The notes beneath the pieces were generated by a model, which ran no database searches, had not been told where the DNA came from, and saw only the letters and a program-made list of their open reading frames with translations. A stretch of 6,576 nucleotides of DNA from Pseudomonadota bacterium (lineage in GTDB: Bacteria; Pseudomonadota; Gammaproteobacteria; Burkholderiales; SG8-39). This document shows, one piece after another, positions 1 to 5,961 of the stretch; the first letter of the stretch is position 1; the number at the start of each line of letters is the position of its first letter. Location: positions 1-6,576 of the forward strand of contig JAJZUK010000070.1 of NCBI GenBank assembly GCA_021847125.1. Direction: 5' to 3'. The position numbers and the translations under genes were made by a program.

Positions 1-17
1 GCGTAGGCGCGGTTCAT
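1..17 (-). CDS. Start of an unidentified gene running off the left edge
   Basis: An ATG at 17-15 opens a frame reading M-N-R-A-Y before the window ends. A GGAG ribosome binding site (plus-strand bases 27-30) lies nine bases upstream, which is why I prefer this start. A second in-frame ATG at 47-45 would add ten residues (MLESVLEISE) but has only a weak GAAG-like site. The frame upstream of that has no further usable start before an in-frame TAA. The gene lies 91 bases downstream of the NUDIX gene on the same strand and could belong to the same transcript. Too little is visible to name a product. Confidence 0.5.
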
Positions 18-62
18 TTCAGATATCTCCAGGACGGATTCAAGCATGACTTCGGCCAGCTT

Positions 63-79
63 GGCAAGGTTTACTTGCC
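63..79 (-). other. Short hairpin between the NUDIX gene and the next gene
   Basis: A perfect 6-bp inverted repeat, GGCAAG and CTTGCC, is separated by five bases. It lies just after the NUDIX stop codon and before the gene at the left edge. Neither strand has a T-run after it, so it is not a classical intrinsic terminator. It could be a 3'-end stabilising hairpin or chance. Confidence 0.25.
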
Positions 80-108
80 GCGCTGGCGGTAGGCGGACTA
101 CTACTTAT

Positions 109-603
109 CTAGAGAAATTCTACGCCCAGACCGCGGCCGCGCAGCCAGTCGGCGAGCGCGAGTCCGGTGCCAAACTTCCACGGCCGCAGCCGCGCCGGCG
201 CGATCGCGCGGTAGTCGACCAGTTCCTCGTTCAGGCTGATCACGCCCGCCGCCTCGACGTGGTAGGCGATGATGAGTTCGTTCTTGCGCTCGAACGGATA
301 GACACCGACCAGGTTCGTCGCCAGCGCGTCGAGGTCGAGTTCCTCCTTCACTTCGCGCGCCACGCCCTGCTGCGGCGACTCGCCGCGTTCGAGAAAGCCG
401 GTGACCAGGCCGTACATGTTCTCCGGCCAGGCGCGATTGCGCGCCAGCACCACCCTGCCCTCGTGCTCGACGATCGCCGCGACCACCGGGATGGGATTGT
501 CCCAGTGGACGTAGCCGCAATCCGGCTGCGCGCAGGCCGCACGGCTTGCGCCGCCGAGTTGGACCTGCGTCAGAGGGGCGGCACAGCGCGGACAGAAACG
601 CAC
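109..603 (-). CDS. Zinc-ribbon NUDIX hydrolase
   Basis: Predicted cytoplasmic NUDIX pyrophosphohydrolase of 164 residues, cleaving a nucleoside diphosphate linked to another group; the substrate (ADP-ribose, NADH or a related dinucleotide) cannot be read from sequence. The N-terminus holds a zinc ribbon, with C4/C7 (CPRC) paired with C24 and C29. The NUDIX box spans residues 69-91: G69, five residues, E75, seven residues, then REVKEELDL with R83, E84, E87 and E88; the usual glycine near the end is D90. The zinc ribbon recalls NudC (NADH pyrophosphatase), but the SQPWPFPxS signature that follows the box in NudC is absent. I chose the GTG at 603 because it puts the CxxC almost at the N-terminus, as in relatives. 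A TTG at 609, forming a TTGA overlap with the preceding stop, would add two residues and is possible. Translation is probably coupled to the YdhR-like gene. Confidence 0.85.
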   Translation of the reverse strand: MRFCPRCAAPLTQVQLGGASRAACAQPDCGYVHWDNPIPVVAAIVEHEGRVVLARNRAWPENMYGLVTGFLERGESPQQGVAREVKEELDLDALATNLVGVYPFERKNELIIAYHVEAAGVISLNEELVDYRAIAPARLRPWKFGTGLALADWLRGRGLGVEFL

Positions 604-605
604 GC

Positions 606-923
606 TCAAAGGACTGAAATCCTGCCTTGCTCGTTGTCCACCAGCACCGGCGTATCGACGTAAACGATTTCGGGCGCGTTGCCGTATTTGCCCTCGACGA
701 AGGCTTTCCACTCGGCGGTATACACGCGCTCGGCCGACTCGCGCGACTCCCAGAGGTAGATCCCGCCGGCGCGCATTCCATCTTCGGTGAGGAAGTAGTT
801 CTTGCGCAGCAGTCCGGGCATGTTCAGGTACTTGGGCGCGGTGCTCTGGAACGTCGCCGTCGCCTGATTCAGGCTCTGTTTCTGCGGCAGTTGGAAACTC
901 ACGATCGCTAGGACTTTGCTCAT
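606..923 (-). CDS. YdhR-like / antibiotic-biosynthesis-monooxygenase-fold protein
   Basis: Small cytoplasmic protein of 105 residues that looks like a one-domain dimeric alpha-beta-barrel (ferredoxin-like) protein of the YdhR / putative monooxygenase type. The visible signature is a first strand (LAIVSFQL, residues 5-12), a helix, a P36-G37-L38-L39-R40-K41 segment, and the strand-helix AGGIYLWESRESAERVY (52-68). The GGIYL followed by a helix rich in S, A and E matches E. coli YdhR around its AGGIYLF segment. No enzymatic activity is established for most such proteins, so a monooxygenase function is only inferred from fold. The start is well supported by a full AGGAGG eight bases upstream. It begins 26 bases after the alaS stop, and its TGA (608-606) overlaps or abuts the NUDIX start, suggesting one transcript. 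Confidence 0.75.
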   Translation of the reverse strand: MSKVLAIVSFQLPQKQSLNQATATFQSTAPKYLNMPGLLRKNYFLTEDGMRAGGIYLWESRESAERVYTAEWKAFVEGKYGNAPEIVYVDTPVLVDNEQGRISVL

Positions 924-931
924 TTCGACTG

Positions 932-937
932 CCTCCT
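932..937 (-). promoter_or_regulatory. Strong ribosome binding site of the YdhR-like gene
   Basis: The minus strand reads AGGAGG, eight bases before the ATG at 923. It is the best Shine-Dalgarno match in the window, far stronger than those of alaS, recX or the transporter. It fixes the start of a gene that is otherwise an extension of an out-of-frame reading through alaS. It suggests that the small protein is made at a higher level than alaS from a shared mRNA. Confidence 0.75.
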
Positions 938-949
938 GCGGTACTTCGG

Positions 950-3568
950 TCAATCCTGGCTGGAAAGCTTTTGCTGCACCCAGGCCTGCACCGAAGCGAG
1001 CGCAGCGGGCAGCTTGGCCGGTTCGGTGCCGCCCGCCTGGGCCATGTCGGCCCGTCCGCCGCCCTTGCCGCCGACCTGCTGGGCCACAAAATTGACCAAC
1101 TCGCCGGCTTTCATTTTTCCGGTCAGATCGGACGTGATCCCGGCGATCAGGCTCACTTTGCCCGCTTCGGCCGACCCCAGGACCAGCGCCGCCGACTTGA
1201 GCTTGTCTTTCAGTTTGTCCAGGGTCTCGCGCAAGGTTTTCGCGTCGGCGCCATCGAGCGCTACGGCGAGGACTTTCACCCCTTCTACCTCGGTCGCCTG
1301 CGCCGCAAGATCGTCCCCCTGCGCCGACGCCACTTTCGATTTCAGGCGCGCAAGCTCTTTCTCCAGTGCCTTGGCGCCTTCGATGACCTGGGCAATCTTC
1401 TGGCTCAGTTCCTGCGGCTGGGCCTTGAGCACGGCCGCGGCCTCGGCCAGCCGCGCCTCCTGCTCCTGCACATAGGCCAAAGCGCCCTCGGCCGTGACCG
1501 CCTCGACCCGGCGTATGCCCGCCGCCACGCCCGACTCGGACACGATCTTGAAAAAACCGATGTCGCCGGTGCGGCGCACATGCGTGCCGCCGCACAGCTC
1601 GGTGGAAAACTCGCCCATGCCGATGACCCGCACCTCGTCGCCGTATTTCTCGCCGAACAGCGCCATCGCGCCGGCCTTGATCGCATCGTCGTACTTCAGC
1701 ACGCGCACCGAAACCTCGGTGTTGCGACGCACCTCGTGATTGACCAGGGCTTCCACCTCGCGCAATTGCGCCTCGGCCATCGGTTCGTTGTGCGAGAAGT
1801 CGAAGCGCGTGCGCTGGGCGTCGACCAGCGAACCCTTCTGTTGCACGTGGCCGCCGAGCACCTTGCGCAAAGCCGCATGCATCAGGTGCGTGGCCGAATG
1901 GTTCCACGCCGCGCGCGCGCGCGCCGCGCTGTCCACCGCTGCCATCACGCGGTCGCCGACACCCAGCCGACCGGCCTTGAGTTCGCCCTTGTGGCCGAAC
2001 ACCTCGGCCTGGATTTTCTGCGTATCTTCGACGCTGAAGCTGCCGTTTACCCCGGCCAATTCCCCCCGGTCGCCCACCTGGCCGCCGGACTCCGCGTAGA
2101 ACGGTGTGCGGTCGAGCACCACCACCGCGGTCTCGCCGGCGGCGATTTCTTGCACCGACGCACCCTCCCGGTACAGGGCAACCACGGTGCCCTCGAGCGT
2201 GAGCGTGTCGTAGCCGTGAAACTCGGTCGGTCGGCCCGAATACTCCACCCCGGCAGACACCGTGAACTTGGACGCCGCGCGCGCGCGCTCGCGCTGGCGC
2301 TGCATTGCCGCCTCGAAACCGGCGTAGTCGACGCGGACATCGCGCTCGCGCGCGATGTCCGCGGTGAGATCGACCGGAAAGCCAAAGGTGTCGTAAAGCT
2401 GGAATACCGTTTCGCCGTCGAGCATTTTGTCTTCGCGCGTGAGCGCGCCCTCAAGCACCTTCATGCCGTGCTCCAGGGTCTCGGCAAAACGCTCCTCCTC
2501 GGTCTTCAGCACCCGGGTTACGCGCTCCTTGGCCCTGACCAGTTCGGGATAGGCCTCGCCCATGACGCGCGCGAGATCCTCGACCAGGCGGTGGAAGAAG
2601 GGATCGGTCTGGCCGAGTTTGTAGCCGTGGCGGATGGCGCGCCGGATGATGCGCCGGAGCACGTAGCCGCGCCCCTCGTTGCCCGGAATCACGCCGTCGA
2701 CAATCAGGAAGGAGGTCGCGCGGATATGGTCGGCGATCACCTTGAGCGAATTGCTCGCCAGATCCTTCACATGGGTCTCGCGCGCCGCCGCCTTGATCAG
2801 GTCCTGGAACAGGTCGATTTCGTAGTTGGAGTGCACGCCCTGCATCACCGCAGCGATGCGCTCCAGGCCCATGCCGGTGTCCACCGAGGGCTTGGGCAGG
2901 GGGTGCAGCTTGCCTGCGTCGTCCCGGTTGTATTGCATGAACACCAGGTTCCAGATTTCGATATAGCGGTCACCGTCCGCATCGGGCGAGCCCGGCGGGC
3001 CGCCCGGGATGCCGGGGCCGTGATCGTAGAAGATCTCGCTGCACGGCCCGCAGGGGCCGGTTTCGCCCATTTGCCAGAAATTGTCCGAACCGCCGCCGGG
3101 TTTGTCGCCGATGCGCGCGATGCGCGCCTTGGGCACTTTGATTTCGTCGGCCCAGATGGCGTAGGCCTCGTCGTCGGTCTGGTACACGGTGATCCACAGT
3201 TTGTCCTTGGGCAGCCGGTACACCTGGGTGAGCAGATCCCAGGCGTAGTGGATGGCGTCGCGCTTGAAATAGTCGCCAAAGGAAAAATTGCCCAGCATCT
3301 CGAAAAACGTATGGTGGCGCGCGGTATAACCTACATTCTCCAGGTCGTTGTGCTTGCCGCCTGCGCGCACGCTTCTTTGCGATGTGGTGGCGCGCGTGTA
3401 CGCCCGCGGTTCCTTGCCCAGGAACACGTCCTTGAACTGCACCATGCCCGAGTTGGTGAACAACAGCGTGGGGTCGTTGCCCGGCACCAGCGGGCTGGAG
3501 GCCACCATGGCGTGCCCGCGTTGGGCAAAAAATTCCAGGAACTTGCTGCGGATTTCTGCTGATTTCAT
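950..3568 (-). CDS. alaS: Alanyl-tRNA synthetase
   Basis: Class II synthetase that charges tRNA-Ala with alanine in the cytoplasm and hydrolyses mischarged Ser- and Gly-tRNA-Ala. It is complete at 872 residues, against about 875 in E. coli. The aminoacylation domain occupies roughly residues 1-240: start [14 protein letters not shown], the [12 protein letters not shown] segment (31-42), motif 2 with R69 and the [15 protein letters not shown] run, and motif 3 GMGLER (232-237). The tRNA-binding region follows. The editing domain has the zinc ligands HSATH (557-561) and CGGTH (659-663). The C-terminal C-Ala/DHHA1 domain ends with the glycine-rich [15 protein letters not shown] (833-847). I chose the ATG at 3568 because it matches the family N-terminus; a GTG at 3598 would add ten unconserved residues. 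The ribosome binding site is weak. Between 971 and 3562 the gene uses no TTA, CTA or TCA codon. Confidence 0.98.
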   Translation of the reverse strand: MKSAEIRSKFLEFFAQRGHAMVASSPLVPGNDPTLLFTNSGMVQFKDVFLGKEPRAYTRATTSQRSVRAGGKHNDLENVGYTARHHTFFEMLGNFSFGDYFKRDAIHYAWDLLTQVYRLPKDKLWITVYQTDDEAYAIWADEIKVPKARIARIGDKPGGGSDNFWQMGETGPCGPCSEIFYDHGPGIPGGPPGSPDADGDRYIEIWNLVFMQYNRDDAGKLHPLPKPSVDTGMGLERIAAVMQGVHSNYEIDLFQDLIKAAARETHVKDLASNSLKVIADHIRATSFLIVDGVIPGNEGRGYVLRRIIRRAIRHGYKLGQTDPFFHRLVEDLARVMGEAYPELVRAKERVTRVLKTEEERFAETLEHGMKVLEGALTREDKMLDGETVFQLYDTFGFPVDLTADIARERDVRVDYAGFEAAMQRQRERARAASKFTVSAGVEYSGRPTEFHGYDTLTLEGTVVALYREGASVQEIAAGETAVVVLDRTPFYAESGGQVGDRGELAGVNGSFSVEDTQKIQAEVFGHKGELKAGRLGVGDRVMAAVDSAARARAAWNHSATHLMHAALRKVLGGHVQQKGSLVDAQRTRFDFSHNEPMAEAQLREVEALVNHEVRRNTEVSVRVLKYDDAIKAGAMALFGEKYGDEVRVIGMGEFSTELCGGTHVRRTGDIGFFKIVSESGVAAGIRRVEAVTAEGALAYVQEQEARLAEAAAVLKAQPQELSQKIAQVIEGAKALEKELARLKSKVASAQGDDLAAQATEVEGVKVLAVALDGADAKTLRETLDKLKDKLKSAALVLGSAEAGKVSLIAGITSDLTGKMKAGELVNFVAQQVGGKGGGRADMAQAGGTEPAKLPAALASVQAWVQQKLSSQD

Positions 3569-3631
3569 AAATTTCGCTTCGGCCCGGGCACGAGACACCC
3601 GCGAGTCCAGCTTCTAGAGGGAAAGGGTTGA

Positions 3632-3660
3632 ATTTTCACCTGAATCAGGCATACATGCAA
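3632..3660 (-). promoter_or_regulatory. Candidate alaS promoter with palindrome in the spacer
   Basis: On the minus strand TTGCAT (3660-3655, three of six matches to TTGACA) and GAAAAT (3637-3632, four of six to TATAAT) are separated by 17 bases. The spacer contains the 11-base palindrome CCTGAtTCAGG. Transcription would begin near 3625, about 57 bases before the alaS ATG. This is the best-spaced sigma-70 pair I found in the gap, but both hexamers are weak. Confidence 0.3.
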
Positions 3661-3706
3661 ATGCCGGCACCGTGCCGCGTCTGCCGCAGACCGCAGCCAA
3701 ATGCGG
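3639..3706. repeat. Cluster of five short inverted repeats upstream of alaS
   Basis: Five inverted repeats follow one another almost without gaps. They are CCTGA-a-TCAGG (3639-3649), GGCAT-8 nt-ATGCC (3648-3665, with GCATacATGC inside), CGGCAC-c-GTGCCG (3665-3677), GTCTG-ccg-CAGAC (3679-3691) and CCGCA-6 nt-TGCGG (3691-3706). None is followed by a T-run on the minus strand, so they do not form a classical terminator for the transporter gene. They fill most of the 148-bp gap between the transporter stop and the alaS start, so operator or RNA-processing roles are possible. E. coli AlaRS represses its own gene by binding a palindrome at the promoter, which makes autoregulation a reasonable guess here. 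Confidence 0.45.
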
Positions 3707-3716
3707 ATCTACGCGT

Positions 3717-4751
3717 TCAGCCCAAGCTGACGCCGAGCAGCTTGCCTATGGCGTAGGTCAATCCGCCCGCCGCGGCACCGATGGTCAGCATGCGCAGACC
3801 GTCGCGCAGCGCGCTTCTGCCGGTGAACAGGCTGATGGCAGCGCCGATTGCAAACAGAGCCAGCGCGGTGAGGCCGATCGACACTGGAAGCGCCCTGCTT
3901 CCGGCTAGCGCGAAGAACGGCAGCAGCGGCACCAGCGCGCCGGCGGCGAACGAGAGGAAGGAAAAGACCGCCACGCCCCAGGGCGAGCCCAGTTCGTCCG
4001 GATTCAGGCCCAGTTCCTCGCGCGCCAGCGTATCGAGCGCTTTCGCAGGATCGGCAATGATGGCCTTGGCCAGCTTTTGCGCATCCTCGCGCGACAAGCC
4101 GCGTGCCGCGTAAATCAGGGCCAGTTCCTCGGCTTCCTCCTCCGGGTACTGCGCGAGTTCGTCGCGCTCCAGGCCGATCTGATGCTCGAACATTTCGCGC
4201 TGCGAGCGGACCGACACGTACTCGCCTGCGGCCATCGAAAACGCGCCGGCCAGAAGTCCGGCCACGCCGGAGAGGAGAATAATGGAATTGTTGGCCGACG
4301 CCCCGGCCACGCCGAGGATCAAGCTGGCATTCGACACCAGACCATCGTTGACACCGAACACCGCGGCGCGCAGATTGCCGCCGCCGCTGACACCGCGGTG
4401 GCGTTTGCCCACTTCTTCCAGCGTCGTCGGCAGCGGATGACCCGGCGCGGCGTGCGAATAGACGGACAAGCCGCGCACCTTCATCGCCACCAGCACCGCG
4501 CGCAGCGGGCGCGGGCCGTGACGGCGCACCAGCGCGGCGACCATGCGCGCACGCAGGTCGGGCACGAACTCAGGGACGGCGGCACCCGACTGGCGGGCCC
4601 AGATTCCCGCCTGGTTATCGGCTTCGGCGGCAAGCCCGCTGAACAGCGCGGCGCGCGGCGTCCCGGCCTCGGCTTCGGCCATGGCGCGATAGAGGTAGGC
4701 CGAGCGCTTTTCCTCGTGCCAGCCTTCGGCAGCATGTTCGCCAACGGACAT
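3717..4751 (-). CDS. VIT1/CCC1-family metal transporter with N-terminal ferritin-like domain
   Basis: Predicted inner-membrane protein of 344 residues that exports Fe(II) or Mn(II) from the cytoplasm, by analogy with VIT1/CCC1 and rubrerythrin-fused MbfA proteins. Residues about 10-100 resemble the ferritin-like domain that precedes CCC1 domains (EEKRSAYLYRAMAEAE, then LAAEADNQAGIWAR). The usual ExxH pair appears as E43 and Q46, so the di-iron site looks altered. The VIT domain begins near residue 125, with the conserved GVNDGLVSNASLILGV (133-148, D136) and AGEYVSVRSQRE (175-186, E177). An acidic loop (E189, E195, E198, E204-E206, E208, E209) follows and corresponds to the cytoplasmic metal-binding region. 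Five membrane segments are visible near 128-150, 156-178, 258-282, 286-310 and 317-341. The ATG overlaps the recX stop by one base (TGATG), indicating translational coupling. No Fur box was recognised upstream. Confidence 0.88.
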   Translation of the reverse strand: MSVGEHAAEGWHEEKRSAYLYRAMAEAEAGTPRAALFSGLAAEADNQAGIWARQSGAAVPEFVPDLRARMVAALVRRHGPRPLRAVLVAMKVRGLSVYSHAAPGHPLPTTLEEVGKRHRGVSGGGNLRAAVFGVNDGLVSNASLILGVAGASANNSIILLSGVAGLLAGAFSMAAGEYVSVRSQREMFEHQIGLERDELAQYPEEEAEELALIYAARGLSREDAQKLAKAIIADPAKALDTLAREELGLNPDELGSPWGVAVFSFLSFAAGALVPLLPFFALAGSRALPVSIGLTALALFAIGAAISLFTGRSALRDGLRMLTIGAAAGGLTYAIGKLLGVSLG

Positions 4752-5200
4752 CAGTCCAGATTCCCCGCTTTGAGGATCTGGCGCACGGCTTCGGCGGAGA
4801 ATCCGCGCCCGGCGAGGAAACGCATCTGCCGGCCGCGCTCGGCCGCATTCTGCGGCAGCACGCCAAACTTCTTCTCCCAGGCGGCGCGGCAGTTGTCCAG
4901 TTCCCGTGTAAGCGCCTGTTCCACCGTACGCTCGACAACTTCGTCCGACACGCCGCGGCTCCTGAGGTCGTACTCCAATTTGCGGCTGCCGAATTTGCGC
5001 GCCAGCGTGTTGGCGCGAGCCTCGGCGAATCGCTCCTCGGACAGCCAGCCGCGCGCGGCGAGCGCGTCCAGCAACTTCTCTATCTGCTCGGGAGATTCGG
5101 CATGCGGGGAGAGCTTGCGCGTCATTTCGGCGCGAGTATGCTCCCGCCGCGCGAGCATGGCTAGTGCACGCTCGCGCAGCGGGGTTTCCCTTTTCACCAT
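4751..5200 (-). CDS. recX: RecX, regulator of RecA recombinase
   Basis: Cytoplasmic RecX of 149 residues (E. coli RecX has 166), a protein that binds RecA filaments and in most species inhibits RecA. The three-helix repeats of the family are visible: RALAMLARREHTRAEMTRKL (11-30), the central block LDALAARGWLSEERFAEARA (45-64) continuing into KFGSRKLEYDLRSRGVSDEVV (69-89), and a last repeat RGRQMRFLAGRGFSAEAVRQ (122-141). The start at 5200 gives the expected N-terminus. Two upstream in-frame ATGs (5263 and 5278) would add 21 or 26 residues that do not look like RecX. The ribosome binding site is poor (GCGGGACA directly before ATG). The stop overlaps the start of the transporter gene. No recA is present upstream; the nearest upstream gene is a restriction endonuclease. 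I found no CTGT-N8-ACAG LexA box in the gap before it. Confidence 0.92.
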   Translation of the reverse strand: MVKRETPLRERALAMLARREHTRAEMTRKLSPHAESPEQIEKLLDALAARGWLSEERFAEARANTLARKFGSRKLEYDLRSRGVSDEVVERTVEQALTRELDNCRAAWEKKFGVLPQNAAERGRQMRFLAGRGFSAEAVRQILKAGNLD

Positions 5201-5271
5201 TGTCCCGCGTCGACCGTCAGCAGCCGACTCGACAAAGGATACGAAAGGGAAGCATGCCTCCATTGTCCCGC
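5197..5271 (-). repeat. 12-bp direct repeat spanning two in-frame ATGs before recX
   Basis: The minus-strand 12-mer GCGGGACAATGG occurs exactly twice, at 5208-5197 and 5271-5260, 63 bases apart. Each copy contains an ATG, and the two ATGs are in the same frame (5200 and 5263). An 8-bp inverted repeat (plus-strand ttcccttt 5186-5193 and aaagggaa 5244-5251) also brackets the recX start and could pair in the mRNA. Confidence 0.4.
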
Positions 5272-5337
5272 AGAACAACGCTTTTCTCCCTCAGGAGACT
5301 GGCTGCTTAATTTGAGCGAGTAATATATTTGTATCCC
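5201..5337. other. AT-richer gap between the endonuclease gene and recX
   Basis: This 137-bp gap separates the restriction-modification genes from recX. Its right part (about 5308-5335) is AT-rich and contains TATATT on the minus strand (5327-5322), which resembles a -10 box, but no convincing -35 lies 16-18 bases before it. A weak imperfect hairpin, CCCTCA (5335-5340) with TGAGGG (5358-5363), spans the endonuclease stop without a T-run. The recX promoter probably lies here, but I cannot place it. This is also the likely left boundary of the acquired segment. Confidence 0.4.
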
Positions 5338-5961
5338 TCACGGCAGAGGTGAAGGCTTGAGGGTTGGCTCGCGAAGATAAAGTTCATCAAGCAATGCTTT
5401 GAAGAACGCAGCGCCGGCGGCGTCTGCCGCGCCAGGGTCCACCACGCGCTGCCCAGCGGGATTTCTACTATCTATGCGAATAAGCCATGCGCCTTCGATA
5501 AGCCCTTGGTTCCAAAGCGGCGCTCGCCGAATGGATATCTTGCGAAGGTTGGACTCGAAGTGATCAATCCATGTACCACCGCCCCGATGCGAGGTGTTTT
5601 CCTTCTCATCCATGATAACGATATAGCCGATGACAAGTTCTGGCGAAAGCTGTTGAACGTTCGCCACTTCGCCCATGAGGTCATCAAGTCGATTGGGAAT
5701 CACGCCGCTGAAGTTTTTTAATATCGATTTCAGGGAAATGAGAAGGCGGGGCTTACCGGCTAGGACGTAGGCAAGATCCCAGTCTTTTTGACGCCCAAGC
5801 CCGCGGATTCCGACCTCATCTGCCTTGCCTCCGCGCAACCCGGGCAGTCCGGCGCGATTAAACGCTTCTATGCAATACGTCGCAAGACTATTCAGCCGGC
5901 CGGAATCCTGCGTCCGGCGGCTGAGTAGATTGTCAACGGCATCTGAAAGGCTAAGAGGCAT
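5338..5961 (-). CDS. Putative type II restriction endonuclease
   Basis: A 207-residue protein that I infer to be the restriction partner of the adjacent methyltransferase. I do not recognise its family. The best active-site candidate is a PD-(D/E)xK-like core: D60 and D62 in QKDWDLAYVL, then a strand ending LLISLKS (73-79) with K78, where the usual D/E of the ExK pair is S76. It is followed by NFSGVIPNRLDDLMGE (83-98), reminiscent of the segment after the catalytic lysine in several small restriction enzymes. There is no signal peptide or membrane segment. The start at 5961 gives TAATG overlap with the methyltransferase stop; an upstream ATG at 5991 would add ten residues from within the methyltransferase gene. 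No ribosome binding site is visible, consistent with coupled translation. Codons such as TCA and CTA appear within the first dozen codons, unlike alaS. Recognition site unknown. Confidence 0.62.
   Translation of the reverse strand: MPLSLSDAVDNLLSRRTQDSGRLNSLATYCIEAFNRAGLPGLRGGKADEVGIRGLGRQKDWDLAYVLAGKPRLLISLKSILKNFSGVIPNRLDDLMGEVANVQQLSPELVIGYIVIMDEKENTSHRGGGTWIDHFESNLRKISIRRAPLWNQGLIEGAWLIRIDSRNPAGQRVVDPGAADAAGAAFFKALLDELYLREPTLKPSPLP

Noticed and set aside
46..663. A 205-codon plus-strand frame over the NUDIX gene
   Set aside because: It is antisense to a protein with a clear zinc ribbon and NUDIX box, and its translation has no recognisable feature.
606..1907. A long minus-strand frame leading into the YdhR-like protein, as if a fusion
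   Set aside because: The part before residue M of MSKV lies out of frame within alaS and is a glycine/arginine-rich shadow. The strong AGGAGG marks the true start at 923.
971..3562. An 863-codon open reading frame on the plus strand opposite alaS
   Set aside because: It is in codon register with alaS, so it stays open only because alaS uses no TTA, CTA or TCA codons. This is common in GC-rich genes. The translation shows no recognisable domain and has no supporting start signal.
5285..5298. Hairpin TCTCC-ctca-GGAGA considered as a terminator before recX
   Set aside because: The stem is only five base pairs and the T-run is on the wrong side for the plus strand; on the minus strand the stem is followed by A residues.
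4077..5315. A 412-codon plus-strand frame opposite the transporter and recX genes
   Set aside because: It covers two well-identified minus-strand genes, is arginine- and alanine-rich in the manner of GC-driven shadow frames, and resembles no family.
5201..5337. Search for a LexA (SOS) box before recX
   Set aside because: No CTGT-N8-ACAG-like sequence was found in the gap, so there is no sequence evidence for SOS control within this window.
5322..5353. TATATT considered as the -10 box of a recX promoter
   Set aside because: No acceptable -35 lies 16-18 bases upstream; the nearest candidate, TTCACC, has a 20-base spacer. It was kept only as a note in the gap entry.
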